Assembly (NCBI GenBank): GCA_015059805.1
Contig: SUZO01000004.1
Coordinates: 1-64,000 of the forward strand
Direction of reading: 5' to 3'
Source of the DNA: Rikenellaceae bacterium
GTDB lineage: Bacteria > Bacteroidota > Bacteroidia > Bacteroidales > Rikenellaceae
Length of the DNA: 64,000 nt
Of the stretch, positions 26,772-36,839 are shown one piece after another. A program made the translations under genes and the position numbers. Position 1 is the stretch's first letter. Each line of letters opens with the position of its first letter. Under the pieces are notes generated by a model. The model saw only the letters and a list, made by a program, of their open reading frames with translations, was not told where the DNA came from and did not search any database.

Positions 26772-27851
26772 ATGAGTCAAAAAAGAGAGATTTATTGCGT
26801 AATCATGGCTGGCGGAGTAGGTACTCGCTTCTGGCCTAAGAGCCGAAAGAGTATGCCAAAGCAGTTTTTGGATATTCTTGGCACTGGCAAGTCCTTTATC
26901 CGCATGACCTTTGAGCGTTTTAATAAAACTATCCCTGCTGAGAACTTTCTTGTAGTGACAAATCAGAACTATAAGAGCCTTGTCTTAGAGCACCTGCCAG
27001 AGCTTACACCAGAGCAGATACTCTGTGAGCCTGTGGGTCGCAATACCGCTCCATGTATCTGTTATGCAGCCTCTTACCTAAAGAGCAAGTGTTCAGACTC
27101 ACTGATGATCGTCACCCCATCTGACCACTATGTGGCAAATGAGGAGCTTTTTAGCCAGACTATCTCAAACTGTGTAGAGTTTTTGGATAACCACAATGCA
27201 CTGATGACTATCGGCATCAACCCTACCCGCCCAGAGACTGGCTATGGATATATCCAGCGTAGCAATAGTGATACAATCTCTGCCGTCAAGTGCTTTACCG
27301 AGAAGCCGAACCTTGAGGTTGCACAGGCATTTTTGCGCAGTGGCGAATTTTTGTGGAATTCGGGCATCTTTATCTGGAAAACCGACACTATTCTCAGCGC
27401 CATAGAGCGCCATCTGCCCGATATGTACGCCCTCTTTAACGGCATTGCTGACCAGTATGGTAAAGATACTGAGGCTGAGGCTATTGCAGGCGTATTTGCG
27501 CAATGTCGCGCCATATCTATTGACTACGGCGTTATGGAGCATGCAGATAATGTCTTTGTGCATAGTGGCGACTTTGGCTGGAGCGATATTGGCACATGGG
27601 GGTCACTCTATCAGCACTCTCGCAAGGACAAATATGCCAATGTAAAGCCAGCAGAGGGGTGTTATACATACGACACTCGCAATAGCTTTATCTCTCTGCC
27701 GAAGGATAAGGTGGCGGTTATTGCTGGTCTGCGCGACTATATTGTCGTTGATACCCCCGATGTGCTTCTTATCTGCCCTCGCTCGGAGGAGCAGAATATC
27801 AAGAAATACATTGACGAAGTGAAGTATAACCAAGGAGATAAGTTCTGCTAA
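26772..27851 (+). CDS. manC: Mannose-1-phosphate guanylyltransferase
   Basis: This 359-residue nucleotidyltransferase makes GDP-mannose from mannose 1-phosphate and GTP for surface polysaccharides and glycoproteins. The N-terminal signature VIMAGGVGTRFWPKSRKSMPKQF (pyrophosphorylase loop and basic residues), PSDHYV, ETGYGYIQ and the CFTEKPN segment are clear. The C-terminal isomerase domain of bifunctional enzymes is absent. The stop overlaps the murF start by one base (TAATG). First gene of a three-gene run with murF and GH13. Confidence 0.94.
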   Translation: MSQKREIYCVIMAGGVGTRFWPKSRKSMPKQFLDILGTGKSFIRMTFERFNKTIPAENFLVVTNQNYKSLVLEHLPELTPEQILCEPVGRNTAPCICYAASYLKSKCSDSLMIVTPSDHYVANEELFSQTISNCVEFLDNHNALMTIGINPTRPETGYGYIQRSNSDTISAVKCFTEKPNLEVAQAFLRSGEFLWNSGIFIWKTDTILSAIERHLPDMYALFNGIADQYGKDTEAEAIAGVFAQCRAISIDYGVMEHADNVFVHSGDFGWSDIGTWGSLYQHSRKDKYANVKPAEGCYTYDTRNSFISLPKDKVAVIAGLRDYIVVDTPDVLLICPRSEEQNIKKYIDEVKYNQGDKFC

Positions 27852-29095
27852 TGAATATCAATAAGTTATACGCCCTCTTTGAGCAGTGCAGCGGAGTTAC
27901 AACCGACTCGCGCAAGGTTGCTACTGGCAATATGTTTGTGGCTCTGCGTGGCGCAAATTTTAACGGAAACCTCTATGCCGCTATGGCGCTTGAGGCTGGT
28001 GCTGCATACGCTGTTGTGGACTCTCTTTCAGAGGATTTTCCTGCTCAATACAGAGATAGAGTGGTAGTTGTAGATCATACCCTTGCTACGCTTCAGGCGT
28101 TAGCGGCTCATCATCGTCGCCAACTGCAGATACCCATTATCGGCATTGTTGGCAGCAATGGCAAGACAACAACCAAAGAGCTTACAAGTCGTGTTCTTGC
28201 CGAGCGATTTACTCTCTACGCCACCCATGGCAATCTAAATAACCATATTGGCGTGCCACTGACTCTACTTGCGATGGATAGCACTATTGAGTTTGGCGTT
28301 GTGGAGATGGGTGCAAGTGCGCAGGGTGAGATTGCAGCCCTATGCGCTATCTGTCAGCCAAATTATGGCATTATCACCAACATTGGCAACGCCCACCTTG
28401 AGGGCTTTGGAGGTAGAGAGGGCATTATCAAGGGCAAGGGTGAGTTGTATGACTACCTTGCAGAAAATGGGGGCAGGGCATTTGTGGCTCAGGAGGATGA
28501 GATTCTGACACTTATGGCTGCCGTTAGGATCAATCTTGCCGTAGAGCCATACTCATACTCACTTTCAGAGGGTTACAAGAGTAATCTGTCGGGCGAGTAC
28601 AACAGTCGTAACATCGCCGCTGCAGTGGCAGTAGGTCGCTACTTTAACGTCGAACAAGAGCGCATTGCTTCGGCTATTGAGAGCTACATCCCCGACAACA
28701 ACCGCTCACAGGAGCAGAGTACTCCGCTTGGTAACCGCCTAATTATAGATTGCTACAACGCCAACCCTTCAAGTATGGAGGTGGCGATAGCCAACATAGC
28801 CTCCAAAGAGGGTGCTAAGTTGCTGATTCTTGGCGATATGCTTGAGCTTGGTCAGTGGAGCCATCAGGAGCACTGTCGCATTCTTGAGTTAGCTGCAAGT
28901 ATTGGGGGTGTAGAGATAGTTCTTGTGGGCGAAAACTTCCGCAAAGCGGCTCATAGCCTTGCCATTGATGCAATCTGCTTCAAAAACAGTGCAGAGACTG
29001 CCGAGTATATCAAGCAGAGCAGAGTGTCAAACAGAACAATATTACTTAAGGGCTCTCGCGGCATTGCCCTTGAAAAACTTATAGATTGTCTATGA
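27851..29095 (+). CDS. murF: UDP-N-acetylmuramoyl-tripeptide-D-alanyl-D-alanine ligase
   Basis: The 414-residue Mur ligase adds D-Ala-D-Ala to the UDP-MurNAc tripeptide in the cytoplasm, the last soluble step of peptidoglycan precursor synthesis. The N-terminal VTTDSRKVATGNMFVAL (uridine-binding domain), the P-loop GIVGSNGKTTTKEL, LNNHIGVPLTLL, VVEMGAS and the C-terminal CYNANPSSMEVAI with LGDMLELG are all MurF signatures. It lies away from the main mur cluster, one base into manC at the front and overlapping GH13 by four bases (ATGA) at the end. Confidence 0.95.
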   Translation: MNINKLYALFEQCSGVTTDSRKVATGNMFVALRGANFNGNLYAAMALEAGAAYAVVDSLSEDFPAQYRDRVVVVDHTLATLQALAAHHRRQLQIPIIGIVGSNGKTTTKELTSRVLAERFTLYATHGNLNNHIGVPLTLLAMDSTIEFGVVEMGASAQGEIAALCAICQPNYGIITNIGNAHLEGFGGREGIIKGKGELYDYLAENGGRAFVAQEDEILTLMAAVRINLAVEPYSYSLSEGYKSNLSGEYNSRNIAAAVAVGRYFNVEQERIASAIESYIPDNNRSQEQSTPLGNRLIIDCYNANPSSMEVAIANIASKEGAKLLILGDMLELGQWSHQEHCRILELAASIGGVEIVLVGENFRKAAHSLAIDAICFKNSAETAEYIKQSRVSNRTILLKGSRGIALEKLIDCL

Positions 29096-30774
29096 AAAAA
29101 GTACTGATTGCACTAACACTACTGCTGGGGCTATCTACTACAGCCACAGCAAAACATCAACCCGAGTGGCTTAAAGATGCTGTTATCTACCACATCTACC
29201 CATCATCCTATATGGACTCTGACGGTAACGGTATTGGCGACCTAAAGGGTATAACCTCGCGCCTTGACTATATCCGCGACTGCGGATTTAACTGCATCTG
29301 GATGTCCCCTTGCTTTGCAAGTGCTTGGCAGGATGGAGGTTACGACATTATAGACTTCTACAAAGTAGACCCTCGCTTCGGTACAAATGACGACCTAAAG
29401 ACCCTGATAGATACGGCGCATAGCAAGGGTATTAAGGTGCTACTTGACCTTGTTGCGGGACATACATCAAACAAGCACCCTTGGTTTAAGGAGTCTTGCA
29501 AGGCGGAGAAGAACGCCTACTCGGACTACTATATCTGGACCGTTGGTAAGAACTATAAGAAGCCTGGACCTAAGTTTGTGAATAACAACTATCCGCGCGA
29601 TGGATACTACATCCGCAACTTCTTTGAGATTCAGCCAGCTCTAAACTACGGCTACTACAACCCTAAGCCAAACCACCACTGGGAGCAGGGCTACGACGCC
29701 CCAGGTCCTACAGCTGTGCGCGCGGAGCTGAAGAAAATTATCGCCTTCTGGTGCGATATGGGAGCCGATGGCTTTAGAGTAGATATGGCGCAGTCGCTCG
29801 TGAAGAGCGACAATAAAAACCGTGACGGTGTGCGCCGACTGTGGAACGAGATTTTTGAGTGGTACAATGCAGCCTATCCAGAGAATATTATGCTCTCGGA
29901 GTGGTCAAATCCAGAGCAGTCACTCTCGGCAGGATTTAATATTGACCTGCTGATACACAACGGCATAGGTGGCAAGGTCTACCGTCCACTTGTCTGCGAG
30001 ACGACAGATAAGATGGCGCCGACTCTCTGCTACTTCAACCGCAAGGGCGCGGGTCAGGTGCGAGCAGCTATGGAGCAGTATACCGAGATTTATAACACCT
30101 ACCGCCGCATAGGTGGCTACGCCTCAATGCCGACAAATAGCCACGACATCTGGCGACTCACTCGTATGAACCGCACCTCTGCCGAGGAGCAGAAGGTTGC
30201 AATAACCCTCTTCCTCACCCTGCCAACACCTCCTATTGTATACTATGGCGAGGAGATAGGCATGCGCAACCTTGAGTATGCACCCGCTAAGGAGGGTAGC
30301 CTCTCATCGCGTAACCGCTCTGTCTGCCGCACCCCTATGCAGTGGAGCACTGAGGAAAATGCCGGCTTCTCTACTGCCGACCCTGCAAAGTTGTACCTAC
30401 CTGTAGATAATGCACCGCAATTCCCGAATGTCGCGGAGCAGCTTACTGACCCTAATTCAGTACTGACCTACGTCAAAGAGCTGCTCGCCCTGCGTAAAGT
30501 TACCCCAGCACTTGGTGTAGAGGGCGAGTGGAAGTATGTTGGCGATATGGATAACCCATACCCTATGATTTACGCCCGCACGCTTGGCTCTGAGCAGTAT
30601 GTTGTTGTCTTCAACCCTGCCGACCGCACCGTTAGCGGCTCTATCCCAGCTATGGGCAAAAAGGCTGAGTGGATATACGGCAACAACCGCGCCCTTGCAA
30701 AGTGCAAGACAGGCAAGACTGCGCACACCTTTACTATGAAACCTATTAGTGTAGCAATATATAGAATCAAATAA
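29092..30774 (+). CDS. Secreted GH13 alpha-glucosidase/alpha-amylase-type enzyme
   Basis: This 560-residue glycoside hydrolase of family 13 has a signal peptide (cleavage near TATA-KH), so it is periplasmic or surface-exposed. The barrel begins WLKDAVIYHIYPSSYMDSDG. The four conserved regions are recognisable: DLVAGHTS (Gly where Asn is usual), GFRVDMAQ (nucleophile Asp), MLSEWSN (acid/base Glu) and TNSHDIWRL (transition-state Asp; Ser replaces the usual Asn of NHD). The C-terminal beta domain is short. It resembles oligo-1,6-glucosidase/trehalose-synthase-like members. The exact substrate is not clear. ATG 29092 overlaps murF by 4 nt. Confidence 0.88.
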   Translation: MKKVLIALTLLLGLSTTATAKHQPEWLKDAVIYHIYPSSYMDSDGNGIGDLKGITSRLDYIRDCGFNCIWMSPCFASAWQDGGYDIIDFYKVDPRFGTNDDLKTLIDTAHSKGIKVLLDLVAGHTSNKHPWFKESCKAEKNAYSDYYIWTVGKNYKKPGPKFVNNNYPRDGYYIRNFFEIQPALNYGYYNPKPNHHWEQGYDAPGPTAVRAELKKIIAFWCDMGADGFRVDMAQSLVKSDNKNRDGVRRLWNEIFEWYNAAYPENIMLSEWSNPEQSLSAGFNIDLLIHNGIGGKVYRPLVCETTDKMAPTLCYFNRKGAGQVRAAMEQYTEIYNTYRRIGGYASMPTNSHDIWRLTRMNRTSAEEQKVAITLFLTLPTPPIVYYGEEIGMRNLEYAPAKEGSLSSRNRSVCRTPMQWSTEENAGFSTADPAKLYLPVDNAPQFPNVAEQLTDPNSVLTYVKELLALRKVTPALGVEGEWKYVGDMDNPYPMIYARTLGSEQYVVVFNPADRTVSGSIPAMGKKAEWIYGNNRALAKCKTGKTAHTFTMKPISVAIYRIK

Positions 30775-30782
30775 AAAATAGT

Positions 30783-32705
30783 ATGAAAAAAACATCATTA
30801 CCAGAGAACGCCTACCGTGAACTTAAGGAGGGCGAAGAGTATCAGCCAATTATGTCGGCTGACACAGTTCCTGCCGAGGCTACGCCATACTCGGTGACTA
30901 TGGGTATTATTATGGCGATAATCTTCTCTGCCGCAGCGGCATTTCTTGGTCTTAAGGTCGGACAAGTCTTTGAGGCGGCAATTCCTATCGCTATTATCGC
31001 TGTGGGTCTTGGAGGGCTCCACAAGGGTAAGAGCATGCTGGGTCAGAACGTAATTATCCAGAGCATCGGCGCTACATCGGGCGTTATTGTTGCAGGTGCT
31101 ATCTTTACCCTGCCGGCGCTCTACATCCTCGGTCTTGAGGCTCACTTCTATCAGGTGTTCCTCTCTTCACTACTTGGTGGTATACTGGGTATTGTGCTGC
31201 TCATACCATTCCGCAAGTACTTTGTAAAGCAGATGCACGGCAAGTACCCATTCCCAGAGGCTACAGCCACAACCGAGGTGCTCGTATCGGGCGAGAAGGG
31301 AGGCAAGCAGACCATCGTTCTTGCACTTGCGGGTCTTATTGGAGGTTTGTATGACTTTGCCGTATCGACCTTCGGTGCATGGGCAGAGAGTATCTCTACA
31401 AAGATGATGGCTTGGGGCGTTGCTGTTGCAGATAAGTTCAAGGTTGAGTTCTCGCTCAACACTGGCGCAACACTGCTCGGTCTGGGTTATATCATCGGAC
31501 TCAAGTACGCCGTGATTATCACTGCAGGTAGCTGCCTTGTCTGGTTTGTTATCGTTCCACTTGTTGGTTATGCGTCTGCCGAGGCTGCGACAATGACCGC
31601 TAACGACCTATTTATGGCATATGGTCGCCCTATCGGCATCGGAGGCATCGCTATGGCGGGTCTTATCGGCATTATCCGTCAGGCGGGCATTATTAAGGAT
31701 GCGGCAAAGCTTGCCGTAAATGAACTGGGTGGCAAGAAGGGTGCTACGGCAGTTGCTCGTACAGATAAGGATATTGCGATGAAGACAATCCTTACAATTA
31801 TCATCGCTACACTTGTGGCAACACTCGTATTCTTCCAGTTTGGAGTGCTTGGAAACTGGCTGCAGACCGTAGTGGCACTGCTCATTGTCTTTGTTATCGC
31901 CTTCCTCTTTACCACTGTGGCTGCAAACGCAATCGCTATTGTTGGTAGCAACCCTGTATCGGGAATGACACTGATGACACTTATCCTTAGCTCTCTTGTG
32001 CTTGTATCTATCGGTCTTAATGGCACTATAGGTATGACCGCTGCGCTGATTATCGGCGGTGTTGTTTGTACTGCCCTCTCTATGGCGGGAGGCTTTATTA
32101 CCGACCTTAAGATTGGCTACTGGCTCGGCACTACCCCTGCTACTCAGGAGAAGTGGAAGTTCTTGGGCACTATCGTCTCAGCAGCTACTGTTGCGGGCGT
32201 GATGATTATCCTTAACAAGACCTACGGATTTACTGGCGAGAACGCCCTTGCAGCACCGCAGGCAAACGCTATGGCGGCAGTTATCCGCCCTCTTATGGAG
32301 GGAGGTCAGACTCCTTGGGTGCTCTACTTCGCAGGTGCAGTTCTTGCCCTTGTACTCACTTGGATTGGCGTCCCTGCACTCGCATTCTCACTGGGTATGT
32401 TTATCCCTATGTCACTCAATGCTCCACTTGTTGTGGGAGGTCTAATCGCTTGGTTTGTCTCTACTCGCTCAAAGGACGAGGCGCTTAACAAGGCTCGCTT
32501 TGACCGCGGCACACTTATCGCATCAGGATTTATCGCCGGCGGCGCACTTATGGGCGTAGTCTCTGCAATCCTTAAGTTCGCTGGCGTTGAGCTCTTTGCT
32601 GCTGACTGGGCAGCATCAAATGCAGCAGAGTGGGTTGCCCTTGTTATGTACATCGCAATAATGACATACTTTACCGTTCACACAATGAAAGCTAAAAAGG
32701 AGTAA
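30783..32705 (+). CDS. OPT family oligopeptide/metal-chelate transporter
   Basis: The 640-residue inner-membrane protein has about 14-16 hydrophobic helices. The N-terminal YRELKEGEEYQPI, the GLKVGQVFEAAIPIAI segment, YPFPEATATTEVLVSGE and the Gly/Ala-rich helices match the OPT/YSL family, which imports peptides or metal-nicotianamine-like complexes with protons. It starts 8 nt after the GH13 gene and ends 2 nt before the BRO-N gene. Specific substrate unknown. Confidence 0.92.
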   Translation: MKKTSLPENAYRELKEGEEYQPIMSADTVPAEATPYSVTMGIIMAIIFSAAAAFLGLKVGQVFEAAIPIAIIAVGLGGLHKGKSMLGQNVIIQSIGATSGVIVAGAIFTLPALYILGLEAHFYQVFLSSLLGGILGIVLLIPFRKYFVKQMHGKYPFPEATATTEVLVSGEKGGKQTIVLALAGLIGGLYDFAVSTFGAWAESISTKMMAWGVAVADKFKVEFSLNTGATLLGLGYIIGLKYAVIITAGSCLVWFVIVPLVGYASAEAATMTANDLFMAYGRPIGIGGIAMAGLIGIIRQAGIIKDAAKLAVNELGGKKGATAVARTDKDIAMKTILTIIIATLVATLVFFQFGVLGNWLQTVVALLIVFVIAFLFTTVAANAIAIVGSNPVSGMTLMTLILSSLVLVSIGLNGTIGMTAALIIGGVVCTALSMAGGFITDLKIGYWLGTTPATQEKWKFLGTIVSAATVAGVMIILNKTYGFTGENALAAPQANAMAAVIRPLMEGGQTPWVLYFAGAVLALVLTWIGVPALAFSLGMFIPMSLNAPLVVGGLIAWFVSTRSKDEALNKARFDRGTLIASGFIAGGALMGVVSAILKFAGVELFAADWAASNAAEWVALVMYIAIMTYFTVHTMKAKKE

Positions 32706-32707
32706 TT

Positions 32708-33550
32708 ATGACAAAGCGGGAGTCGTTGCAGCTATTTGAGGAGCGCAAAGTACGTACTGCATGGGACAGCAATGAGGAGAAGTGGTACTTCTCTATTGTC
32801 GATGTTGTGGCAGTGCTTACCGATAGCGCAGACTATCAAACTGCACGCAACTATTGGAAAGTACTAAAAAACCGTCTAAAAAAGGAGGGTAATGAGTCGG
32901 TTACAAATTGTAACCAACTGAAATTAACATCCTCAGACGGCAAGTCATACAAGACCGATGTTGCTGATACTGAGCAGCTTTTCCGTCTAATTCAGTCCAT
33001 ACCATCGCCAAAAGCAGAACCTTTCAAGCAATGGATGGCACAGGTGGCAAGTGTTCGTATTGACCAAATGCAAGACCCAGAGCTCTCCATTGAGCAAGCT
33101 ATGGCTGACTATCATCGTTTGGGGTATTCAAATGCATGGATTAACCAACGATTAAAGAGTATAGAGGTTCGCAAGGAGCTTACAGACGAGTGGCAACGGA
33201 CTGGTGTTCAAGAGGGAGTAGAGTACGCGACACTAACCGATATTATTACACAAACATGGAGTGGACTCCGCACTAAGGAGTATAAGCAACTCAAGGGGTT
33301 GAAAAAAGAGAATCTTAGAGATAATATGACCAATATTGAGTTAGCTCTCAATATACTTGCCGAAGCATCAACAGCAGAGCTATCACGTCAGAAGAATCCG
33401 AATGGATTTCGTCAGAACATAACCATCGCTCGCGAGGGTGGTAGCGTTGCTAAAGTTGCAAGGGTTCAATTAGAGAATCAATTGGGTAGAAGTGTGATTT
33501 CCGAGTCTCGTGCAAGCGATTTTCTACCCACCCCAACAGATGATAAGTAA
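32708..33550 (+). CDS. BRO-N domain protein with DinD-like C terminus (antirepressor-like)
   Basis: This 280-residue protein has a phage/baculovirus-type BRO N-terminal domain (about 10-115, with RTAWDSNEEKWYFSIVDVVA and AEPFKQWMAQVASVRI). The helical linker is followed by a C-terminal part (about 195-275: LRTKEYKQLKGLKKENLRDN, TNIELALNILAEAS and FLPTP) whose order and residues resemble E. coli DinD. DinD is DNA-damage-inducible and inhibits RecA filaments; that role is not shown here. Codon use is slightly more AT-rich than its neighbours, suggesting later arrival. It is inserted cleanly between the OPT transporter (2 nt) and pepT (20 nt), with no other phage gene nearby. Confidence 0.85.
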   Translation: MTKRESLQLFEERKVRTAWDSNEEKWYFSIVDVVAVLTDSADYQTARNYWKVLKNRLKKEGNESVTNCNQLKLTSSDGKSYKTDVADTEQLFRLIQSIPSPKAEPFKQWMAQVASVRIDQMQDPELSIEQAMADYHRLGYSNAWINQRLKSIEVRKELTDEWQRTGVQEGVEYATLTDIITQTWSGLRTKEYKQLKGLKKENLRDNMTNIELALNILAEASTAELSRQKNPNGFRQNITIAREGGSVAKVARVQLENQLGRSVISESRASDFLPTPTDDK

Positions 33551-33570
33551 CTGTAAATAAGCAATAAGTT

Positions 33571-34788
33571 ATGGAATTGAAAGAGAGATTTTTGAAATAT
33601 GTCGCTATAAATACTCGCAGCGACGAGAATAGCGAGACATTCCCATCTACAGCCGTGCAGTGGGATTTGCTCAACGCCCTTGTTGAGGAGATGAAACTTC
33701 TGGGTCTTGAGGATGTGACGATAGATAAGTATGGATACGCTATGGGAACTATCCCTGCCACACCAGGTAAGGAGAACGCCCCAGTTATCGGCTTCCTTGC
33801 CCACGTTGATACGGCTCCAGATATGAGTGGCGAGAATGTTCGTCCACGCATTATTGAGAACTACGACGGCAGGGATATTGTGCTAAACAACGCCCTTACT
33901 ATGCGCGTGGCAGACTTTCCAGAGCTGAGCCGCTTTGTTGGTCACACACTTATCCACACCGACGGCACAACACTTCTTGGCGCAGATGACAAGGCTGGCG
34001 TGGCGGAGATTATGACCGCTGCCGAGTACCTTATGGCGCACCCAGAGATTGAGCACGGAAAGATTCGCATCGGCTTTACTCCAGACGAGGAGATTGGTCG
34101 TGGTGTAGACTTCTTTGATGTCAAGGCATTTGGAGCCGACTTCGCATACACTATGGATGGTGGCTACGAGGGCGAACTTGAGTATGAGAACTTCAACGCT
34201 GCATCGGCAAAAATCGCTATTCAGGGTCGCAATGTACACCCTGGATATGCAAAGAATAAGATGATTAACGCCATAGAGGTTGCCTGCGAGCTTAACAGCC
34301 TTGTACCAGCTGTAGAGCGCCCACAATTTACAGAGGGCTATGAGGGTTTCTACCACTGCGTAGGCTTTAATGGCACTGTTGAGAATGCCACTATCTCGTA
34401 TATCATCCGCGACCACGATGCAGAGCTGTTTGAACAGAAGAAGAGGTGGATGTACGACATCGTTGGCATGCTTAACAACAAGTATGGTCAGGGTGTGCTG
34501 ACACTCACACTCAAAGACCAGTACTACAATATGCGTAAGATGGTTGAGCCACATCCACAGGTTATCGACAACGCCCTTGCAGCTATGCGCGAGGCGGATG
34601 TAGAGCCTATTGTTCGCCCTATTCGCGGTGGAACGGATGGCGCGCGACTCTCATTTATGGGTCTGCCTTGTCCAAACATCTTCGCGGGCGGCATGAACTT
34701 CCACGGCAAGTTTGAGTACTGCTCGCTCAACTCTATGGAGAAGGCTGTAAAGGTTATTATAAATCTTGCAAAGATATGGGCAAAGTAA
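33571..34788 (+). CDS. pepT: Peptidase T (tripeptide aminopeptidase)
   Basis: This 405-residue cytoplasmic dizinc aminopeptidase of the M20 family removes the N-terminal residue of tripeptides. Metal and catalytic residues are visible in GFLAHVDTAPDMSG (His), GADDKAGVAEIM (bridging Asp), FTPDEEIGRG (catalytic Glu plus Glu ligand), YTMDGG (Asp) and GGMNFHGKFEY (His). The lid domain with GRNVHPGYAKNKM is normal. Together with the OPT transporter upstream it could feed peptide use. Its last 13 nt overlap the NAD synthetase start. Confidence 0.96.
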   Translation: MELKERFLKYVAINTRSDENSETFPSTAVQWDLLNALVEEMKLLGLEDVTIDKYGYAMGTIPATPGKENAPVIGFLAHVDTAPDMSGENVRPRIIENYDGRDIVLNNALTMRVADFPELSRFVGHTLIHTDGTTLLGADDKAGVAEIMTAAEYLMAHPEIEHGKIRIGFTPDEEIGRGVDFFDVKAFGADFAYTMDGGYEGELEYENFNAASAKIAIQGRNVHPGYAKNKMINAIEVACELNSLVPAVERPQFTEGYEGFYHCVGFNGTVENATISYIIRDHDAELFEQKKRWMYDIVGMLNNKYGQGVLTLTLKDQYYNMRKMVEPHPQVIDNALAAMREADVEPIVRPIRGGTDGARLSFMGLPCPNIFAGGMNFHGKFEYCSLNSMEKAVKVIINLAKIWAK

Positions 34789-36647
34789 GATGTGGATTTT
34801 TTAAGGTTGCAGCAGCAGTGCCTCAAGTAAAGGTCGCTCTCTGCAGCCACAACACCAAGGAGGTCATCGTCCTTGCTAAAGAGGCAAAAGCGGCGGGGGC
34901 AAGTGTAGTTCTCTTCCCTGAGCTTGCACTTACGGGGGCTACTTGTGGCGACCTATACCGCCAGCAGGCACTATTAGATGCAGCAGAGAGGGGACTACAG
35001 TCCATTTTGGATGCACAGCTGCCGATTGTAACTGTCGTAGGTCTACCAGTGAAGCGCAACGGCAAGATATTCAACTGTGCCGCTGTAGTGGCTGAGGGTG
35101 AGATTTACGGCATTGTGCCACAGCAGCATGGTAACGGAGTTTTCGCCCCATTTACAGATGCTGATGCAGGGAGTATTGAGATTTGCAACCAGACGGTAGA
35201 TTTTGATTGCAACATCCTCTTTACAACTGGCAGTGCGACCTTCGGCATCCAGATTGGTAGCGACAGCAATCAGATTATCTCCCCAGCCGTAGATATTGCC
35301 ACCTCAGGTGCTAATATTGTGCTACACATGACCGCCGAGTCTGAGTATATGGGTAGTTATAACACCCTCAAGAGCCGAGCCACAGCACTCTCTGAGGCTA
35401 TCTGTGCAGGATATATCCTCTGCTCGGCAGGTATGGGTGAGTCTACAACCGACTGCGTATATACGGGTAGCGCAATTGCAGCAGAGCTGGGTCAGACAAT
35501 CTCTGAAGCACCACGCTTTGCAAATGGTGCGACAGTAACATACGCCGATATTGACACCGAGGCTATTGAGGCGGCAAGAATCAACCGTAACGTTGCGACA
35601 GACAACGACCTATACCCTATTTTGCTACCTACATACACCTCAAGTGGCGATATTGCCCGCACAATAGACCCTGCACCATTTATCCCGAAGGATCTTGACA
35701 GCGGATGCAACGAAGTGCTTAATCTTCAGGCTGCAGGACTTGCAAAGCGACTGCAACATACAAACTGTAAAAAAGTTGTGCTTGGCATCTCTGGTGGATT
35801 GGACTCTACGCTGGCACTGATTGCCGTAGTGCGCACCTTTGACCTTCTCGGTCTTGACCGCAAGGGCATTGTGGGCGTTACTATGCCTGGCTTCGGAACT
35901 ACGGGTCGCACATACAACAACGCGCTGACACTGATGCAGGAACTTGGCATAACACTTCGTGAGGTGAGCATCCGCGCAGCATGTGAGCAGCACTTTAAGG
36001 ATATAGACCTTGACCCTACAAATCGCGGTGCGGCATACGAGAACTCACAGGCACGCGAGCGCACGCAGATTCTTATGGATATAGCAAACGACATTGGCGG
36101 ACTTGTTGTCGGCACGGGTGACTTGAGCGAGAGCGCACTTGGCTGGGCAACATACAATGGCGACCATATGTCTATGTACAATGTAAACTGCTCTGTACCA
36201 AAGACTTTGGTGTGTAAAGTTACAGAGTGGGCAGCAAAGACCGAGACAAACGAAAAGGTCCGTGCCGCACTGCTTGACATTGTGGATACGCCAGTAAGCC
36301 CAGAGCTTCTGCCAGCAGACAAGAGCGGAAATATCGCGCAGAAGACCGAGGACCTTGTAGGTCCATACGAGCTGCACGACTTCTTTATCTACCACTTTGT
36401 TGTAAACGGTTTTACGCCTGATAAGATATTTGCTATGGCTAAAATTGCCTTTGCAGATAAGTTTGACAATCAGACTATCAAAAAGTGGCTGACCGTATTC
36501 TTGCGTCGCTTCTTCTCACAGCAGTTTAAGCGCTCCGCAGTGCCTGATGGTCCAAAAGTTACGGCAGTATCACTCTCCCCACGCGGCAGCTGGGCAATGC
36601 CTTCAGACGCTTGCGTAGAGGAGTGGCTTGCAACACTAAATAGTTAG
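34776..36647 (+). CDS. nadE: NAD+ synthetase with degenerate glutaminase (nitrilase-like) domain
   Basis: The 623-residue protein is collinear with glutamine-dependent NadE. The nitrilase-fold amidase domain covers about 10-290 and the ATP-PPase synthetase domain about 310-620. The synthetase is intact: [14 protein letters not shown] (PP-loop) and [19 protein letters not shown]. In the amidase domain the first catalytic residue Glu49 (FPELALTG) is kept. The Lys motif VVPK is VPQQ here (Gln116), and the catalytic Cys motif EICEDLW is replaced by QIGSDSN (Gly161). The domain should therefore not hydrolyse glutamine, and ammonia would come from elsewhere. The start overlaps pepT by 13 nt. Length and the rest of the fold argue against random decay. 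Confidence 0.93.
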   Translation: MGKVRCGFFKVAAAVPQVKVALCSHNTKEVIVLAKEAKAAGASVVLFPELALTGATCGDLYRQQALLDAAERGLQSILDAQLPIVTVVGLPVKRNGKIFNCAAVVAEGEIYGIVPQQHGNGVFAPFTDADAGSIEICNQTVDFDCNILFTTGSATFGIQIGSDSNQIISPAVDIATSGANIVLHMTAESEYMGSYNTLKSRATALSEAICAGYILCSAGMGESTTDCVYTGSAIAAELGQTISEAPRFANGATVTYADIDTEAIEAARINRNVATDNDLYPILLPTYTSSGDIARTIDPAPFIPKDLDSGCNEVLNLQAAGLAKRLQHTNCKKVVLGISGGLDSTLALIAVVRTFDLLGLDRKGIVGVTMPGFGTTGRTYNNALTLMQELGITLREVSIRAACEQHFKDIDLDPTNRGAAYENSQARERTQILMDIANDIGGLVVGTGDLSESALGWATYNGDHMSMYNVNCSVPKTLVCKVTEWAAKTETNEKVRAALLDIVDTPVSPELLPADKSGNIAQKTEDLVGPYELHDFFIYHFVVNGFTPDKIFAMAKIAFADKFDNQTIKKWLTVFLRRFFSQQFKRSAVPDGPKVTAVSLSPRGSWAMPSDACVEEWLATLNS

Positions 36648-36670
36648 CAACTTGGTGCAGTGCACAACAC

Positions 36671-36839
36671 AAAAAGGGGAGTGTCAAACAAGTTTTTTAG
36701 ACACTCCCTTTTCGTTAGATGTTGTATAACAAGAGGATTTCAAGGCTTGCGTAGCCCGAAAAACCGCAGCATACTGTAGCGTATGTGAGGTTTTGAGGGC
36801 AAGCGTAACGCAGAAATCTCCTTGTTAGACAGCTTCTTT
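36671..36839 (-). repeat. Repeat B, copy 2 (inverted relative to copy 1)
   Basis: The same element as 17823-17990 in reverse. The GGGAGTGTC/GACACTCCC hairpin (36677-36708) comes first, just after nadE. The long imperfect hairpin follows, from GTATAACAAG (36724-36733) to CTTGTTAGAC (36821-36830), with a CATAC/GTATG turn. A few substitutions separate the copies, and the hairpins are kept in both. Confidence 0.85.

Noticed and set aside
32708..33550. Prophage remnant around the BRO-N gene
   Set aside because: Neighbours on both sides are intact metabolic genes with operon spacing; no integrase, structural gene or attachment site was seen.
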